Part shown: positions 9,353 through 21,938 of the stretch, one piece after another
Layout of the letters: the number at the start of each line of letters is the position of its first letter
Numbering within the stretch: the stretch's first letter is position 1
Source: Tetrahymena thermophila SB210
Lineage: Eukaryota; Ciliophora; Oligohymenophorea; Hymenostomatida; Tetrahymenidae
Direction: 5' to 3'
Assembly (NCBI RefSeq): GCF_000189635.1
Contig: NW_002476154.1
Location: 62,001 to 126,000, forward strand
DNA: 64,000 nt
Program-made: the position numbers and the translations under genes
Notes under the pieces: model-generated
The model's input: only the letters and a program-made list of their open reading frames with translations
What the model was told of the DNA's origin: nothing
The model's database searches: none

Positions 9353-10834
9353 ATGAGTATTTCAGATATTTCTCGCAGCAGTAACAACGAAATATTAAAT
9401 CAGTTTAAAAAATCTAGGATTTCTGATTCTTATTTTGTGCAAAAATAGAATAGTTAGGAATAGGATTCCATTTACTGCGCAGTTCATATGGGTAACTATA
9501 ATTGAAATTTAGTTTCCTTGATAGCTATTTTTATTGCATTATCAAGAATCAAAAACATGTTTCTAATAGCTTTTTTAATAACAAACAAATATATTAGAGA
9601 ATGTACCATTAGACTAAACATTAAAATTACCTTGTTAGCATATTTTTTGTAAAGAGTGTTTAATAGCACAATATGAAAACTGCATAAAAGAGGGATAAAT
9701 AAGCTAGCAGCATTTAAAATGTCCTCAAGAAGATTGCAATACCCCAATTCCTTACTTCATGATTAAAAACCTTTTATCGCCTTAAGTATTTGAGATGTAT
9801 GAAAGACTGAGCTTTGCAAGCTATGAGACTTCAATTACTTCAAATGAGATAGGCATAACTTGCCCATAAAAGGATTGTAATGCTAGATTTTCTATTTGGA
9901 AAGGAGCCTTTTATACAAAATGCCCTTTATGCAATTATGAGTTCTGCACTGAATGCAAATATGCAAAACACTCAGGAATTTCTTGCGAATAATATAAAGA
10001 ACAAAACATATAATCTAAAGAAGACTTAGCCTTCTTTTAAATGATGAAAATAAATAAATGGAAGCAGTGTCCTGTCTGCAAATCAGTAGTTGTAAAAGAA
10101 AAATGGTGTAATTTTTTAAGGTAAAAATTTTTTCAAAATAAGTCTAGAAGGAATTTTCATTATTTGTTAATATTAGCTTTCTTTTTTTAGAATACAGCAA
10201 ATAAACAATTTCATTATTTAATTATTAAAAAATTGATTAATTCTTATCAAAAAAATAAAAATAAATAAGTATTTTGAGATGCTAAATTTACATAAAAATT
10301 TAAAATATAATTCATTCATTTAATGAATATTTTTTGTTTTGAAATACTCAGTTTTTATTTTAATGCATTAATTTTTATTAGTTTTAACTTTTTATTAAAA
10401 TGCTTAAAAATTTTTGAATTTAAATTAGATGCTCTTCAAGCATTTGTTAGAAAAAAACCTGTTTCTGCTACTTGTGTTGCGATGTGTTAAATGAAGAAGA
10501 CCACTACATACATTATATAGATAAAAACCCTTATAAAGATAATTGTGTTACTATGTAACTTAAAAAGGAAATAGAAAACATTCCTGATACAAATCCAAAA
10601 GAGGAATTAGTTAAAAATATTGAATGTCCTGGATGCTAAACTAAGGACAGATCGCTTTGTGAAGTTATCAGCAATTTTAATTATTAAATATGCTATTGTT
10701 AATCTTATAAATGCAAGTAATTCTTTTGCTTAAACTGTAATAAAAAATTTAAAGATGGAGACAGGGCTGCTGACCATTTCTTAAAAAATTCTTGCAAAAA
10801 AAGTGGATTTCAAAACAATTGCTAAATATTTTGA
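9353..10834 (+). CDS. RBR-type (RING-IBR-RING) E3 ubiquitin ligase
   Basis: Three exons (9353-9491, 9547-10120, 10429-10834) join in phase to 372 residues. RING1 is at about residues 55-115 with LKLPCQHIFCKECL and a CPQEDC pair. The IBR follows at about 140-205 (ITCPQKDCNARF, CPLCNYEFCTECK, then H and C ligands). RING2 runs from about 225: CPVC, then KWCNFLRC, then KKTCFCYLC. RBR enzymes take ubiquitin onto a RING2 cysteine before transfer; here that residue would be the C of KWCN. A further cysteine-rich block follows (IECPGCQT, then CYCQSYKCKQFFCLNC), which looks like another zinc site. Two oddities: the expected first RING1 cysteine appears as serine (ESKTC in place of CxxC), and the histidine that often follows the catalytic cysteine (CNHM in Ariadne) is phenylalanine (CNFL). 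The first intron is inferred from phase. Substrate unknown. Confidence 0.85.
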
Positions 10835-11325
10835 GTTTATTTGAAACTATTCTAAATTTCTTAATACTTAATATTATATAAAATAACCAACTAATTTATA
10901 AAACTAACTTAAACTAACCAATAAATCAATAAATAAACACTTTAAACGTACACTAACTAATTTTAAGTCTTTAAACATTTCAAATAATTAAATAAAATAT
11001 ACTTAATAAGATATTTATTTATATTTGCATATTTTTTTGTTCTGAAAATAACTTAAGAATGTTGATGAAAATACATTTTTATTAAAAACGCTTTTACTGA
11101 TATTTAAATATATATGACGAGTATTCAATTACTTTTAAATTATGCATGCCTTCATGATTTAAATGTGTCTATCTCTTTCTTATAAAGTAAAGGCATAATT
11201 TATCAGAAATTTTTATTTATTTATGTGTCTCTATCAATAAATCATTTATATAAATATATTGGAATAAATGGAATATAAATAATTATAGATTTATCAATAA
11301 TATAGAAAAGATAAACTGAAAATTA
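10835..11325. other. Intergenic spacer
   Basis: About 490 bases between two same-strand genes (RBR ligase and double Nudix protein). AT-rich; nothing recognisable apart from presumed 3' and 5' flanks. Confidence 0.55.
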
Positions 11326-12528
11326 ATGGGAAATAAATAACAAATATCTGATCAAAATACATAAAGATTATCTAATCAAAAAGAAAATATATAGTAAATA
11401 TAAGGATAAGAATCAAAGATGAATTTTAATCAACTCAAGTAGTAGTTAATTAAAGAACAAAAAACATTTTCCATGCTAGGAGTATCTTTGGTTATAGCTA
11501 GAAATAACTAAGGTAAATTCCTAGCTGTAAAAGAGAATTATAATTAAGGATGGTGGATTCCTGGAGGATTAGTTGATCCTCCTGAGGATTTTGTTACTGC
11601 TGCCATACGCGAAACTCAAGAAGAAGCTGGAATTGATATAGAAATAAAAGGGATTCTCAGGATTGAGCATAATTTCAAAAAGAGCGCTAGATATAAAGTT
11701 GTATTTTATGGAGAACCCAAAGATTAAAACTAAATACCAAAATAAATTCCAGACAGCGAAACATAAGAAGCAAGATGGGTTACTTTAAAAGAATTAGAAG
11801 AGTTAGGAAAATAACCTCCTTATTTAAGAGGAAAAGAATTATTATATTTTGGATCCTATATTGAAAATGGTGGTCCTATTTATCCATTAAGTATTATAGA
11901 AACAACTCTAGTAAATACTTTTAACTTCAAAAATTAAGCAACAGCAAATAATAAAAATACTTCTGATAAGATGGAGATAGAGTATCAGTTAAATTAATAG
12001 AATAACTAGGTTTAAAAATAAAACCAAAATGATAAAAATATTGTACCATTAAATGTTAAATTACAAAATGCTCCAAGCAATTAAATGATAGGATTGTCGT
12101 TGATTGTAATAAGAAACTAAGAAGGGAAATTTTTGGCAGTCAAAGAAACAAAAAATAGAGGTTGGTGGCTCCCTGGAGGAAAAGTTGATCCTCCTGAAGA
12201 TTTTATTTCAGCTGCCATAAGAGAATCGAAAGAAGAGGCAGGAATAGATATTAATGTTAAAGGTGTGCTTAGAATTGAGCAAGATTATAGAAAGGGATTT
12301 TTAAGATATAAAGTTGTTTTTTATGCTGAGCCAATTGATCAAAAATAAAAGCCTAAAGATTTTGCTGATAATGAAAGTGAAGAAGCAGCATGGGTAACAT
12401 TAAAAGAGCTAAAAGTGCTTGGAAATAGCCCTCCCTATTTAAGAGGAACGGAACTCTTAGAATTTGGTTAGTATCTTGAAAAAGGAGGTCCTTATTATCC
12501 ACTAGATATAATTAAATAATTAAAATGA
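11326..12528 (+). CDS. Protein with two tandem Nudix hydrolase domains
   Basis: A single open frame of 400 residues with no intron. After a glutamine/asparagine-rich N-terminus, Nudix domain 1 covers about residues 48-200. A polar linker (about 200-245) leads to Nudix domain 2 (about 245-395). Both carry a full Nudix box (G-x5-E-x7-RE-x2-EE-x-G): domain 1 runs from GLVDPPED to RETQEEAGI, domain 2 from GKVDPPED to RESKEEAGI. Both are preceded by WW(I/L)PGG and followed by ILRIEH or VLRIEQ. Each domain also ends alike (PPYLRG, then E.GGP.YPL). The halves are clearly an internal duplication. The catalytic glutamates are intact in both. The close sequence VDPPEDF.(T/S)AAIRE suggests a common substrate, probably a nucleoside-diphosphate-type compound, but the substrate cannot be read from the motif. 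The start is the first in-frame ATG. Confidence 0.92.
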
Positions 12529-13191
12529 TTTATTCTTAACTTTTTTGTATTTATTTGCATTCAAAAGTAGAATTTTTTTAATATCAAATTAATTTTTGGT
12601 ATAAATAACAAATTAAAGATTGAATATTAAATGGTATTTATTTAATTTAATATTAATAGAATATATAAACCTAAATTTTATTAATTGTTATAACATTTCA
12701 AAATACATTTTTTTATATGCTGTTAAAGGTTTCATTTATATATAGCTGCTTTTTGAAGTAGCTAACTATTTTTGTTATTAAATTCCATAATACAATTACA
12801 GAAAATTATATTTGGTTGAATAAAAAGTGTTTTATTTTGAAAAAAAATATTTATGACGCTTTTAATGAATTATGATAAATGACTTAACTTTTGATATACT
12901 TCATTGATTTATTAAGTGTTTTTATTATATTAGTTTAATTTCCTCAGTCTCTTCTTTAAAAAAAAAAAAAATATTTTTAATTAGTTTTTGTAAAATTTTG
13001 GATTATTTATTAGTTCATTTTATGGTAAAAAATTATCCTATTAAATAAAAGATATCACATAACTATCTTTGTACTTATCTAGCTCTATCAAATATTAAAA
13101 AATAATAATTGATATAAAATATTAACTTTACAAATTGAAAGAAAAAACTAAGTTTAACTGAGTAACAGAAAATTTAGAATATAAGCCTTTT
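12529..13191. other. Intergenic spacer
   Basis: About 660 bases of AT-rich sequence between the double Nudix gene and the CUE-SMR gene, both on the plus strand. It includes an A homopolymer near 12960. No gene seen. Confidence 0.55.
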
Positions 13192-15633
13192 ATGAGCGGA
13201 GCAGAAGACATAGTTGATGTTTATTAAAAAAAGCCCAAATAGACAGACTCTAAAGGAAATAAAGGATAAAGAAAGCTTTAAAATTAAAACAAAAATAATG
13301 ATTCTAACATGAACAAGAAAGACTAATTAGAAAAGCAAGAAATAATCTAAAAGTTTTATCAAAATGGAAATGAATAAGACTCTCCTAGTAAATGCGAAGT
13401 GTAAAATGTAGAAGAATAAAAATTAGACTTTGAGCTCAAAATTCCGTAAATTTAATAAATTTTCGGTGAGTAATTCACTAAGAAACAAATCAAAAATGCC
13501 CTTCGCGATCATAACATGAATTTAGATTAAACTATTGATAGTTTATTAAGTAAAAACTCTAACTAAAATAGCCAAAAAAGTTAGTCAAATGATAACAGTG
13601 GAAAAAAATTAGCATCTAAAAACAACCTTAGCTCAGATGGATAATTAAATTTGTACTAGACAGATTCGGAAGATAAAAGTTTGAAATTAAGTTAAAATTC
13701 TAGCGACAAAGATTCAGCTTATAAAATTTAGCAAAATTAATAAAAAATTAATGAAGTTAAGGATCTATTTCAAAATTTAAACGATGAATTAGTACAAGAG
13801 GCATTGGAAATGCATAACGGAGATGTGCCACAAACTATAGATTACCTACTGGATGAAGATAACCGCAAGTCTTTAGAGCTCTGTATTTAAGACCATAAGC
13901 AGAACATCGGTGCTGTTGGCGACCAGTTAGAATAAATCATTTGTGATATTGTTGATGAAGAGTAGGAAGATGAGTTTGATTTAATGATGGAAATTTAAAA
14001 CAAGGAAAATGATATAGATGACTTGAATATAGAAGAGGATTTGTATATTTCAAATATCAAAAAAAGCATGAGTAAGGAAGAGCAACAAGATCCTTAAATT
14101 CAAAAAATCTTGAAAGAGAGTTTATTTTATGCAAAATAATACGAAATTCTTAGTAAATTCAACAGGTAAATTCTAAATTTTTTAATTAATTTTTAAAAGT
14201 TGCTAAAAACCAACAAAAAATCGATTAATTCATTAATTTTTCAATCTTTGATTTTTTAATTTCTTTAAAATAAAATAATTTTATCAAATTAATTTTTTTA
14301 ATAATTTTTCTTCTTGAATGAATAGAAGATAACAAGCTCTTCTAAAAAAATTATAAGCAAAGAACTTATTATTAGAAGATAATTTTTGTATTATCAGTTT
14401 GTAATTTAGTTAATTATCTTTCAAGTGATGCCCATAAAACACAACACTTTTTAATATATATTATAAGCACTATTTAAATTATTTTAATAATTAATGGAAG
14501 TAATTAAAAATTTATAAATTAAATATAGTAACTAAAACTCAAGCTCGTCCCACTAGAAGAAATAAAGAGATACTTAAATTGAATTAAAGAAGAATAGATC
14601 TCAAAATTATAAATTAGATCTAGAATACTTTAAAGAATAATATATCAAAGAAAATAGCAAAAAAGCTAAAAATTAATTTGAAATAAATATGTCTGATTTT
14701 CCATCAATAGTGAAATAGGAAAGTGGACCCTAGGGTAATATTATTAAATAGTTAAATAATTAAAAGAAATTAGAGTATAATCCAAACAAAAATGAATGGA
14801 ACTAAACTGTTTTTTAAAACGAGGGTATTTCCTATTTTGGATAATAATTATTAGAAGATTTAAGTAGTAAATTTCCTCATGTTAGCAGAGACGTATTAAT
14901 TGATATTTTTAAAGATTTAAATGAAAATAGTGAGGCTACTGAACAATTTTTAATAAATTAATTCGGAAAATCAAATATTAAGAGAGAGATTATCATAAGT
15001 ATTAATTTAATTTAAATTTTACAATTATAATGAAATTCTTTTATGTTTTAATTAGAAAAAAAGCCAATTCAAAAGTAAAATGAAGAGGAAGATGAAGAAA
15101 TCGATCAAGATGAAATTTTAGATTAAAAAATATAAAACTTTTAAAAAAAATACGGATAAAAATCTTTTAAGGAAGTAAGAGAGGAAATTTAGAATATTTA
15201 TAAATACAATAAAGCTTATCAATTTGCTGAAAGAAATTGTGATACAAAGGCTAAATTTAGTCTTAATAAATACTTCTAAGATAGTAGAGCATCTCTCTTT
15301 GATTTATAATAATATTCTAAAGCTCTTTGCTTAAGAGAAGTTAGAAGTTAAAATCCAATTCAAAAGATAGATCTCCATGGCTTTTATGCAGAAGAAGCTT
15401 TGGATGTCTTAAAGGATTAAATTCTTTATATGATTGATTTGGCTCGTTCAAATCAATAAAGTAGACTTAAAATCTCTAATAATTACATTCAGTTAGAGAT
15501 TGTTACTGGAAGAGGAAGCCATAGTGTAGGAAATGTCTCTGTCCTCAAGCCTAGAGTTATTTAGTTCTTGAAATTAGCAAAATACAATTACAGAGCAGAA
15601 GAAGGAAAAATAATGGCTAGAATACCATATTGA
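13192..15633 (+). CDS. CUE-domain and SMR-domain protein (Cue2/N4BP2-like putative mRNA endonuclease)
   Basis: Four exons (13192-14165, 14326-14400, 14529-14998, 15056-15633) join in phase to 698 residues. CUE-like helices occur near residues 85-118 (IQQIFGEQFTKKQIKNALRD, then LDQTIDSLL), 185-220 (VKDLFQNLNDELVQEALEMH, then VPQTIDYLL) and 455-495 (LLEDLSSKFPHVSRDVLIDI). After an acidic stretch, a DUF1771-like helix (about 540-590) precedes the C-terminal SMR domain (about 605-698). That domain has the DLHG motif (IDLHGFYAEEALDVL) and the GRGSHS motif followed by VLKPRV, both typical of nuclease-competent SMR domains. Proteins of this design (yeast Cue2, worm NONU-1, human N4BP2) bind ubiquitinated stalled ribosomes through CUE and cut mRNA through SMR in no-go decay. 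That role is inferred from architecture. Human N4BP2's kinase domain is absent, so the protein is closer to Cue2. Confidence 0.87.
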
Positions 15634-16051
15634 TTGATAATATAGTAACAACTTATAAATAAATAAATTAACTAAAAATTTAGTAATTTTCATAAAAATT
15701 AGTCAGTTTACTTATAAGAAAATTTATAATTAATGATAAATAAAGTGATCAAAATAAAAAATATAAATTAATATGAGGATTCAGTTATAAATAATTTAAT
15801 TAAAATTAATTTATATTTATCAGTATTCAATATTGCATTTTATTTTTGTAGTTTCTAATTTTTTATTTTCTTTTTATTAAATTTTGAATTCATTTTTTTA
15901 AATTTAACTCAATTTTTTTAAAGTTTTTTTGAGCTAACAAAGAAAAAAATAATGAAAATAGAACAATAATTTTGAAAGAGTATAATATATATAATACGTT
16001 AATTATTACTTTAATTTTTATCTTATAAATTAAATCTTTTGAAATTATCTT
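15634..16051. other. Convergent intergenic spacer
   Basis: About 420 AT-rich bases between the 3' ends of the CUE-SMR gene (+) and the kelch gene (-). Nothing recognisable. Confidence 0.55.
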
Positions 16052-18209
16052 TCAATTTTTAGCAGGTTTAATAGGTCCACCTCCACCCATATCTCTTAAA
16101 ACAACTACTTCGTTGGTTGCTCTGTTGAACTCCCATCCTCCTGTAAATAAAATTTTTAAATTTATTAAAATACCAAGAATAAATTATTTTTGAATTAAAT
16201 ACCAAATATTAATATGTGAGGACCAATTGAAGAGGCAGTGTGTCCATATCTATTAAGAGGAGGAGTTCCTTCAAATTTACCCTTTTCCCATTACATACTT
16301 TCGGTGTTAAGTACTAAAAAGTAATCTATGTCATCTTAAGGAATAAAGTTTTGCTCACTATTTAAATTAGAAATTATATTTATATAAATCATAATTAAGC
16401 TATTAAAAGTTAATTATTTATTTATTCAAATAAGGATTTGATAGTGATTTAATAGAAAAATTGTAAAAATAAATACCCTCTTGCTCCTGAGTTTAATGAC
16501 CAACCTCCAAAGAAAATAATATCGGGTCCTGAGATATTTGAAGTATGTCCATATCTAGGTAGTGGAGGAGTACCACTAACTCTTAAACGAGCCCAAATAA
16601 AATTGTCGGTATCTAATATACGCAAGTCATTTAAGTAACATTAACGTAATTGAGTACCTTATCTAAATCCAGCTTAATTTTATTTTTCATCATCAAAGTG
16701 GAAACCACCTTAAATGATCAAATTATTACCTACTTAAATAGCAGTATGACCTTATCTAGGAGAGGGTGCAGGACCTATTATTTATATATTTATTAAAACA
16801 TTTCAATTATTTTCAATAAAAAAAATGACAAAACACACCAAAATAAAATAAAATGAATTATTTTAATTTTTTTTGTGTCTTTTTTTAAATATTTCTTACA
16901 ATAATAAAATCAAATATTTTATATGAAAAGCAAAATCTTTTAATTATGATGTTATCTATTTTAATTTAATTTTGCTATTTTTTAACAATCTAAGAATTTC
17001 ATAGGCAAAATCTAGAATTTAAAATTTAATTTTTCATATTATTTAAAAAAAATTTTATTACCTGTAGAAGGTGGCTAAGTCCAAGCCATAACTTCTAAAT
17101 CTAAGAGATACAAGTCATTGAAAAAGTCACTTCCATTCCATCCTCCAAATATAAGCATTTTAGAACCACCTACTAGATTAGCTGAGTGACCAAAACGAGC
17201 AGAAGGTGAACCACTACCTTCAGGACCTTAATACCAAGTAGTTGTAACAGGATCAAGAGCATGGAGATCTCTATAAACTTTACCTTTCTCTCCTTTACCA
17301 CCAAATATAATAATTCTTGAACCAGCTAAAATTGCAGAGTGGTTGTATCTTGGTGCAGGTGGTGTACCGCTTATTTTAGGTTTCTGTTAAATAAAATAAT
17401 TTATTTCACACATCTATCGATGACTAAAAATTTAATTTGATTCAAATTTCAAATTAAAAATATTTGAAATATTTTACATGCCATCTATTTGAGTTTACAT
17501 CAAGAATATAAGTATCATTCAAATAAACATAACCTTTTTATTTACCAGCATAATAATGACCCTAATTTACAAATTATAAAAAATAAATAAATTATTAAAT
17601 ATAATTTTAAAGCAACATTTTTGCTAAAATGAAATTTGTTTTTCAAACTGAATTAAAAGAAATATAAAATTTATTTTCTGATTTGCTTTAATCATTTTAT
17701 TTACTTAATAATTTAGATTCAATTTCTATATTTATTTTATTACTTTTCATAATGTATATATTGTTGAATGAATTGCATAAATGAATTTGAATATATTAAT
17801 TTTTTACACCAAAAATAACTATAGTTGCACCAGAGAGTGTTGCGCTGTGACCACCTCTAGGACAAGGGGGAACACCTTCAATTAAGGGTTATGCCCATTA
17901 CCATTTTCTAGGTTCAAATTCTTGGTCATAAAAATTTTTTTCAGATTTACTGTCATGCTAAGATTAAGAGTTCATTTTTAACTCCTCTTCATACTCTCCA
18001 TCTTTGTTGAAATTTGTAAAAATAATGAGAATTAATTAAGCTTATTAGTGTTGATTAAAATAATTACCATTATTTTCATTATATTCTTACTATTCCTAAT
18101 ATGCTTGTTAATTTTACATTTACTGTTAATTTGAATATTCCTCAAATTATTACTAATCTTCATGATCATTATTATCTTCGTTATAATAAAATTCGTCCTG
18201 ATTACTCAT
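16052..18209 (-). CDS. Kelch-repeat (beta-propeller) protein
   Basis: Seven exons (18209-18068, 18001-17808, 17561-17478, 17383-17062, 16774-16477, 16357-16203, 16140-16052) join in phase to 427 residues. The first 85 residues are acidic and glutamine-rich with no fold apparent. About six kelch blades follow, each with the usual P-x-R-x-x-H, hydrophobic-IFGG and later W pattern, e.g. CPRGGHSATLSGATIVIFGG, APRYNHSAILAGSRIIIFGG, SARFGHSANLVGGSKMLIFGG (last residue spaced), LPRYGHTSNISGPDIIFFGG and LNRYGHTASSIGPHILIFGG. The chain ends in a short glycine-rich tail. No catalytic or BTB/F-box partner domain is visible, so it is a stand-alone propeller, probably a protein-interaction scaffold. Kelch proteins of this simple type are numerous in ciliates and the specific role is unknown. 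The start is the first ATG in frame after the AT-rich leader. Confidence 0.88.
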
Positions 18210-18787
18210 TTTTAAATTATATCACTAACTTCCTTCAACAAACAGTTTTTAGTATAAGGATGAAGCAGCTTTTCCTTTCCTATTTTATTGCCTATAACTT
18301 ATTAAAGAAGTTTACTTTTTCTTATTTGTATTTATTTCAATGAGTGTTTTAATATATCAAAAGTAATCAATCTCTTTGTGTTACGGTTTTATTTATTATG
18401 AAAATTATTAAAAATCTTTCCACTTATATTCAAAAGGCTTTTTCAAATAAATTATTCAATTTTATAAGCATTTTAAATATATTAAAGCTAAACAATCAAT
18501 AACTCTTATTAAAAAAACCATTAAAAAAATTATAAATATTTTTGAATTAAAACTTAAATTAATCTTTTTAAAAAATTAAATCAATAAATAAATACATTTT
18601 ATTTTACTCTCCTTAACAAAAATAAGAATTTTATTTAAAGGTTTAAATATATTTAAATTCTCTTTTTATAAATTTTTGTTGGAAACTCTTAAACGAGTTT
18701 TAAGATGACATTTTACTAATATAAATAAATAATTTGGACAAATATTTTTAAATAGTAAGTAAGATACATCTATTAAAATAATTATTT
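18210..18787. other. Intergenic spacer
   Basis: About 580 bases between the start of the kelch gene and the 3' end of the SYF1 gene, both on the minus strand. AT-rich; should contain the kelch promoter. No element recognised. Confidence 0.55.
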
Positions 18788-21700
18788 TCACAATTCCCCC
18801 TTTTCTACCAATTCTTTTATTTTTTTAACATCTGGAGGAAGAATATTGAAGCTCTGTAAAACACTTCTTTTAATTCTCATATATTCTTTGTAAGTATCGA
18901 TATTACCATGATGCTTTTCAAAGTCTTCCCAAACCTTTTTTTTAAAATGTAGATATTTAAATACAAATTATTTTAATTATAATTATTTATTTATTACTGT
19001 CCACAATCTGAGGACGTCTCCACGAGGATCAGCAAATTAGCTTACATGAATATAAATAGCTCTAGCTCTATCTACTTCACCGAACTTTCTTTCAAGAGCA
19101 GCATAACGCATACCTAACTATACCATTTGATCTCCTTCAAAATTAGCAATAGCATTCTAAATAAAACAAATAATTAATTATCAAAAAATTATTATTAAAA
19201 AAATATATTAATTACTTCAAAAATAGGACGAGTTTTTGTAACACCTAAGTGTTCAGCAACTTTTGCAATATATAAATTGTAAGCATCTAATCTATCAGTT
19301 TGCTAAACATTAGCAACCATTCTATCATAAATTTCAAACATGTGATTTAACAACCCGTATCTTTCCTCATAGTCAGCATACATAAAATAAAATATTTTTG
19401 ATTTCTATTTTAAAATAAATTTTATTTAATAATTGGCAAATAAATAATAAAAAAATTTTTATGATGAAAGTACATACCTTCTTTGGAACAATAGATAATA
19501 TCTTTTCAAATAAACCTCTTGCTCTTTCAAGCTTTTCACCTTCATATCTATCTATGAATTTTGTTAAATAAGTTAACCAAATCTCATAAAGACTTGGGAA
19601 TGTGAATATTTAAACACCAGCTTCATATACTTTAAAAGAATCTTCATAGTAATGATTTTCTTCTAATAACTAGGCATAATTTAATAGCACGAAAGGGGTA
19701 ATTACCTTTATTCATAAAATTAATTGTTTAATTATGTTTTGATTTTTCATTTAAAAATAATAAATAACTTACTTTTAAATCTAACATTTTGCCATAAGCT
19801 ATTCTTTGAGTTTCAAAAGTTCCAAAGTTATTTTCCAGATCAATATATAATTCCCATAATTAGACATTATGATGAGTTTTTTTATCAATTTCAGGAGTTC
19901 TCTTACCGAAAAGAGCTTACTTTATAACCATAATTGCATCCCTGTAATAACCTTTTAGTAGAAGAGTTTCCACCCAATATTTCCATATCAGAGTTTGTTC
20001 ATCTACAGTTTTATAATCTACTTAAGTAGCTTTAAAATAAGTTTGATTAGCATTAGCTAAGTCATCATATTCAACATAAAATTGAGCAAACATATGCCAT
20101 ATTTCAACCAAGCTTCCATTTTCAGCATTTTCAGGTTCAATTTCCTTTATAGCTTCACCAAAAGCTTTTTGTAATGGGATTGGATCCTCGTCTGCCTTTT
20201 CTTTGAAAATATTTATTCTACTAATCCAATCTTTAACACTATTTTTATTTTATCTTAATAAGCAGTCATTATGAAGAATTTTTCTTCTATCTAAAAGTTT
20301 CTCAAGTCTTTCAACTTAAGCATCTAATTCTAATTCATCTTCTTCCTATTATTATTTATTTATTTATTTATAAGTTAATTTTCTTCGAACTTAAAAAAAC
20401 TAATTACAGTCATTTCTTAGTCCTCATTTTCTTGCATAGCAAGTACATTCACTAACTCTTCTTCCAATTTAGTGTAAGCATTAAAAATAATACCAAAATC
20501 TCTTGATGTTTAAATTTTGGTTAATGCTTCCTCAAACACTTATCTTGCTTTATCAAAATCTCCGATTCTTGTATGATAATCAGCTAATTTTACCCAAAGA
20601 TTACCTACTTCATCTGTATATCTCTTTATACCATCTCTAATTACTAATTCTTTATCTACTGAGTTCTATTAAAAATAAAAACAATTTATTTACTTATATA
20701 AATCAAATAATATTAATTAATACTAATCTAATTATAATTAATTTTATTTTAATTGATTAATTCTCGCTTCTATTCTACAAAATTTAGCTTGATTTATAAA
20801 ATTCAATTTTATCTACCAATAAAAACATGGTAAAGTAATTTATAAATGAATGATTTCATTCTTTTGAAAATATATCTTTAAATAATTTTATTTACAATTT
20901 CAGGATGTTCGATGACTAAATTGCATAACTCCATATATATTTCGAATTTTGTTCTTCCCTCTTTACTAGCAAATCTTTCGTCTTAAATAATTTCAAAGAG
21001 AACTCTTGCAGCCTCATTAAATTCATTCTAATCAAGAAGATAATACCCAAATTTTTCTTTATAATCTTCATCTATTTTCAAATAACGATTAATAACTTCT
21101 TTTGTTGTCCTCATACAACCACACTGAAGAGCCCATTCACAATAAGACTACCATAACTTTTCTTAATCTTAAACTTCCAAACAGCGAAGTGCTAAATTAT
21201 ATGCTTGTCTTGTTTTGGTGATTAACTTTTATTTTCCCAAAAACTCAACATATTTAAGCCATAAATCTATATCCTTTTAATAACAATGTAAATTTAATAT
21301 TCATTTTATTCTATTATAAAATTACATGTTTTTTGCTTAACTATGACATGCTGTTAATTGCTCTTTCGAAAAGTTAATTTGCAACTTAAAATCTAGATGA
21401 CAATATGCATTTTTTTTCTAGTCTTTCTACTGTTTCATCTAAATAAGCTTCCCATATTTTAAGAGAAGGAACGTAGAGTAAAGCTCTCTCAAATAATTCA
21501 ACTCTTTCCTTATTATAAAACCAAATATAAATTCATCTTCTTAGAAGAAATAAAGGAATTAATAGAATGATAGATAATAAGTCAACCAACTATTTAGATG
21601 TAGTAGTATTACTTATAATCCATGATGTATATAATTTTTTTGCTTTTTTGAATAACTGAAATTACTTTGTAAGGACTAAATTTTCTACTTTATAATACTG

Positions 21701-21938
21701 CCCACCAATTACTCAATTTATACTTAGCCTCATCATTTCCCTTTTTATAAATAATTATTTTTTTAAAATTTAATGCTTTTTAATACACTGAAGAAATATA
21801 AAACATATTATCAATTAAAATGAATGCTACCTTTAATTCATCTGGTGGAATAAATTTTTAACCAAATAATGGTCCAGTAACCATATCTTGTTCCTCTTCA
21901 ATTTCCATATCTTATTTTCTTTTTCTAAATTCAGTCAT
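18788..21938 (-). CDS. SYF1: Pre-mRNA splicing factor SYF1/XAB2 (HAT-repeat protein)
   Basis: Ten exons join in phase to 765 residues: 21938-21831, 21740-21666, 21508-21326, 21273-20896, 20665-20408, 20345-19773, 19705-19478, 19404-19216, 19156-18998, 18934-18788. The protein is a chain of HAT repeats, each with a W-x-x-Y or equivalent and an E-R-A pattern, for example LWLKYVEFLGKQKLITKTR, LWVKLADYHTRIGDFDKAR and LWTVWEDFEKHHGNIDTYKE. The last leads into EYMRIKRSVLQSFN, a strong match to the conserved SYF1 C-terminus (HGNEDTxKEMLRIKRSVQ). Spacing of IWHMFAQFYVEYDDLANA and LWELYIDLENNFGTFETQR also follows SYF1. The protein is a scaffold of the NineTeen/Prp19-associated complex in active spliceosomes. 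It is slightly shorter than human XAB2 (855), mainly at the two ends. The N-terminal HAT unit (exons 1-3) is the least certain part of the model. Confidence 0.93.

Noticed and set aside
9496-9747. Minus-strand ORF of 83 residues
   Set aside because: It is antisense to the RING1 exon of the RBR ligase gene.
11326-12528. Two adjacent Nudix genes
   Set aside because: The frame is uninterrupted between the domains under the ciliate code, with no TGA and no intergenic spacer.
14401-14528. Alternative 29-base intron in the CUE-SMR gene
   Set aside because: A shorter intron also restores frame, but 29 bases is very short and the retained sequence is unlike the protein's other linkers. The 128-base intron has better donor and acceptor sequences.
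18101-18343. Plus-strand ORF of 80 residues
   Set aside because: It is antisense to the first exon of the kelch gene and its upstream region; the minus-strand reading has the phase-consistent exons.
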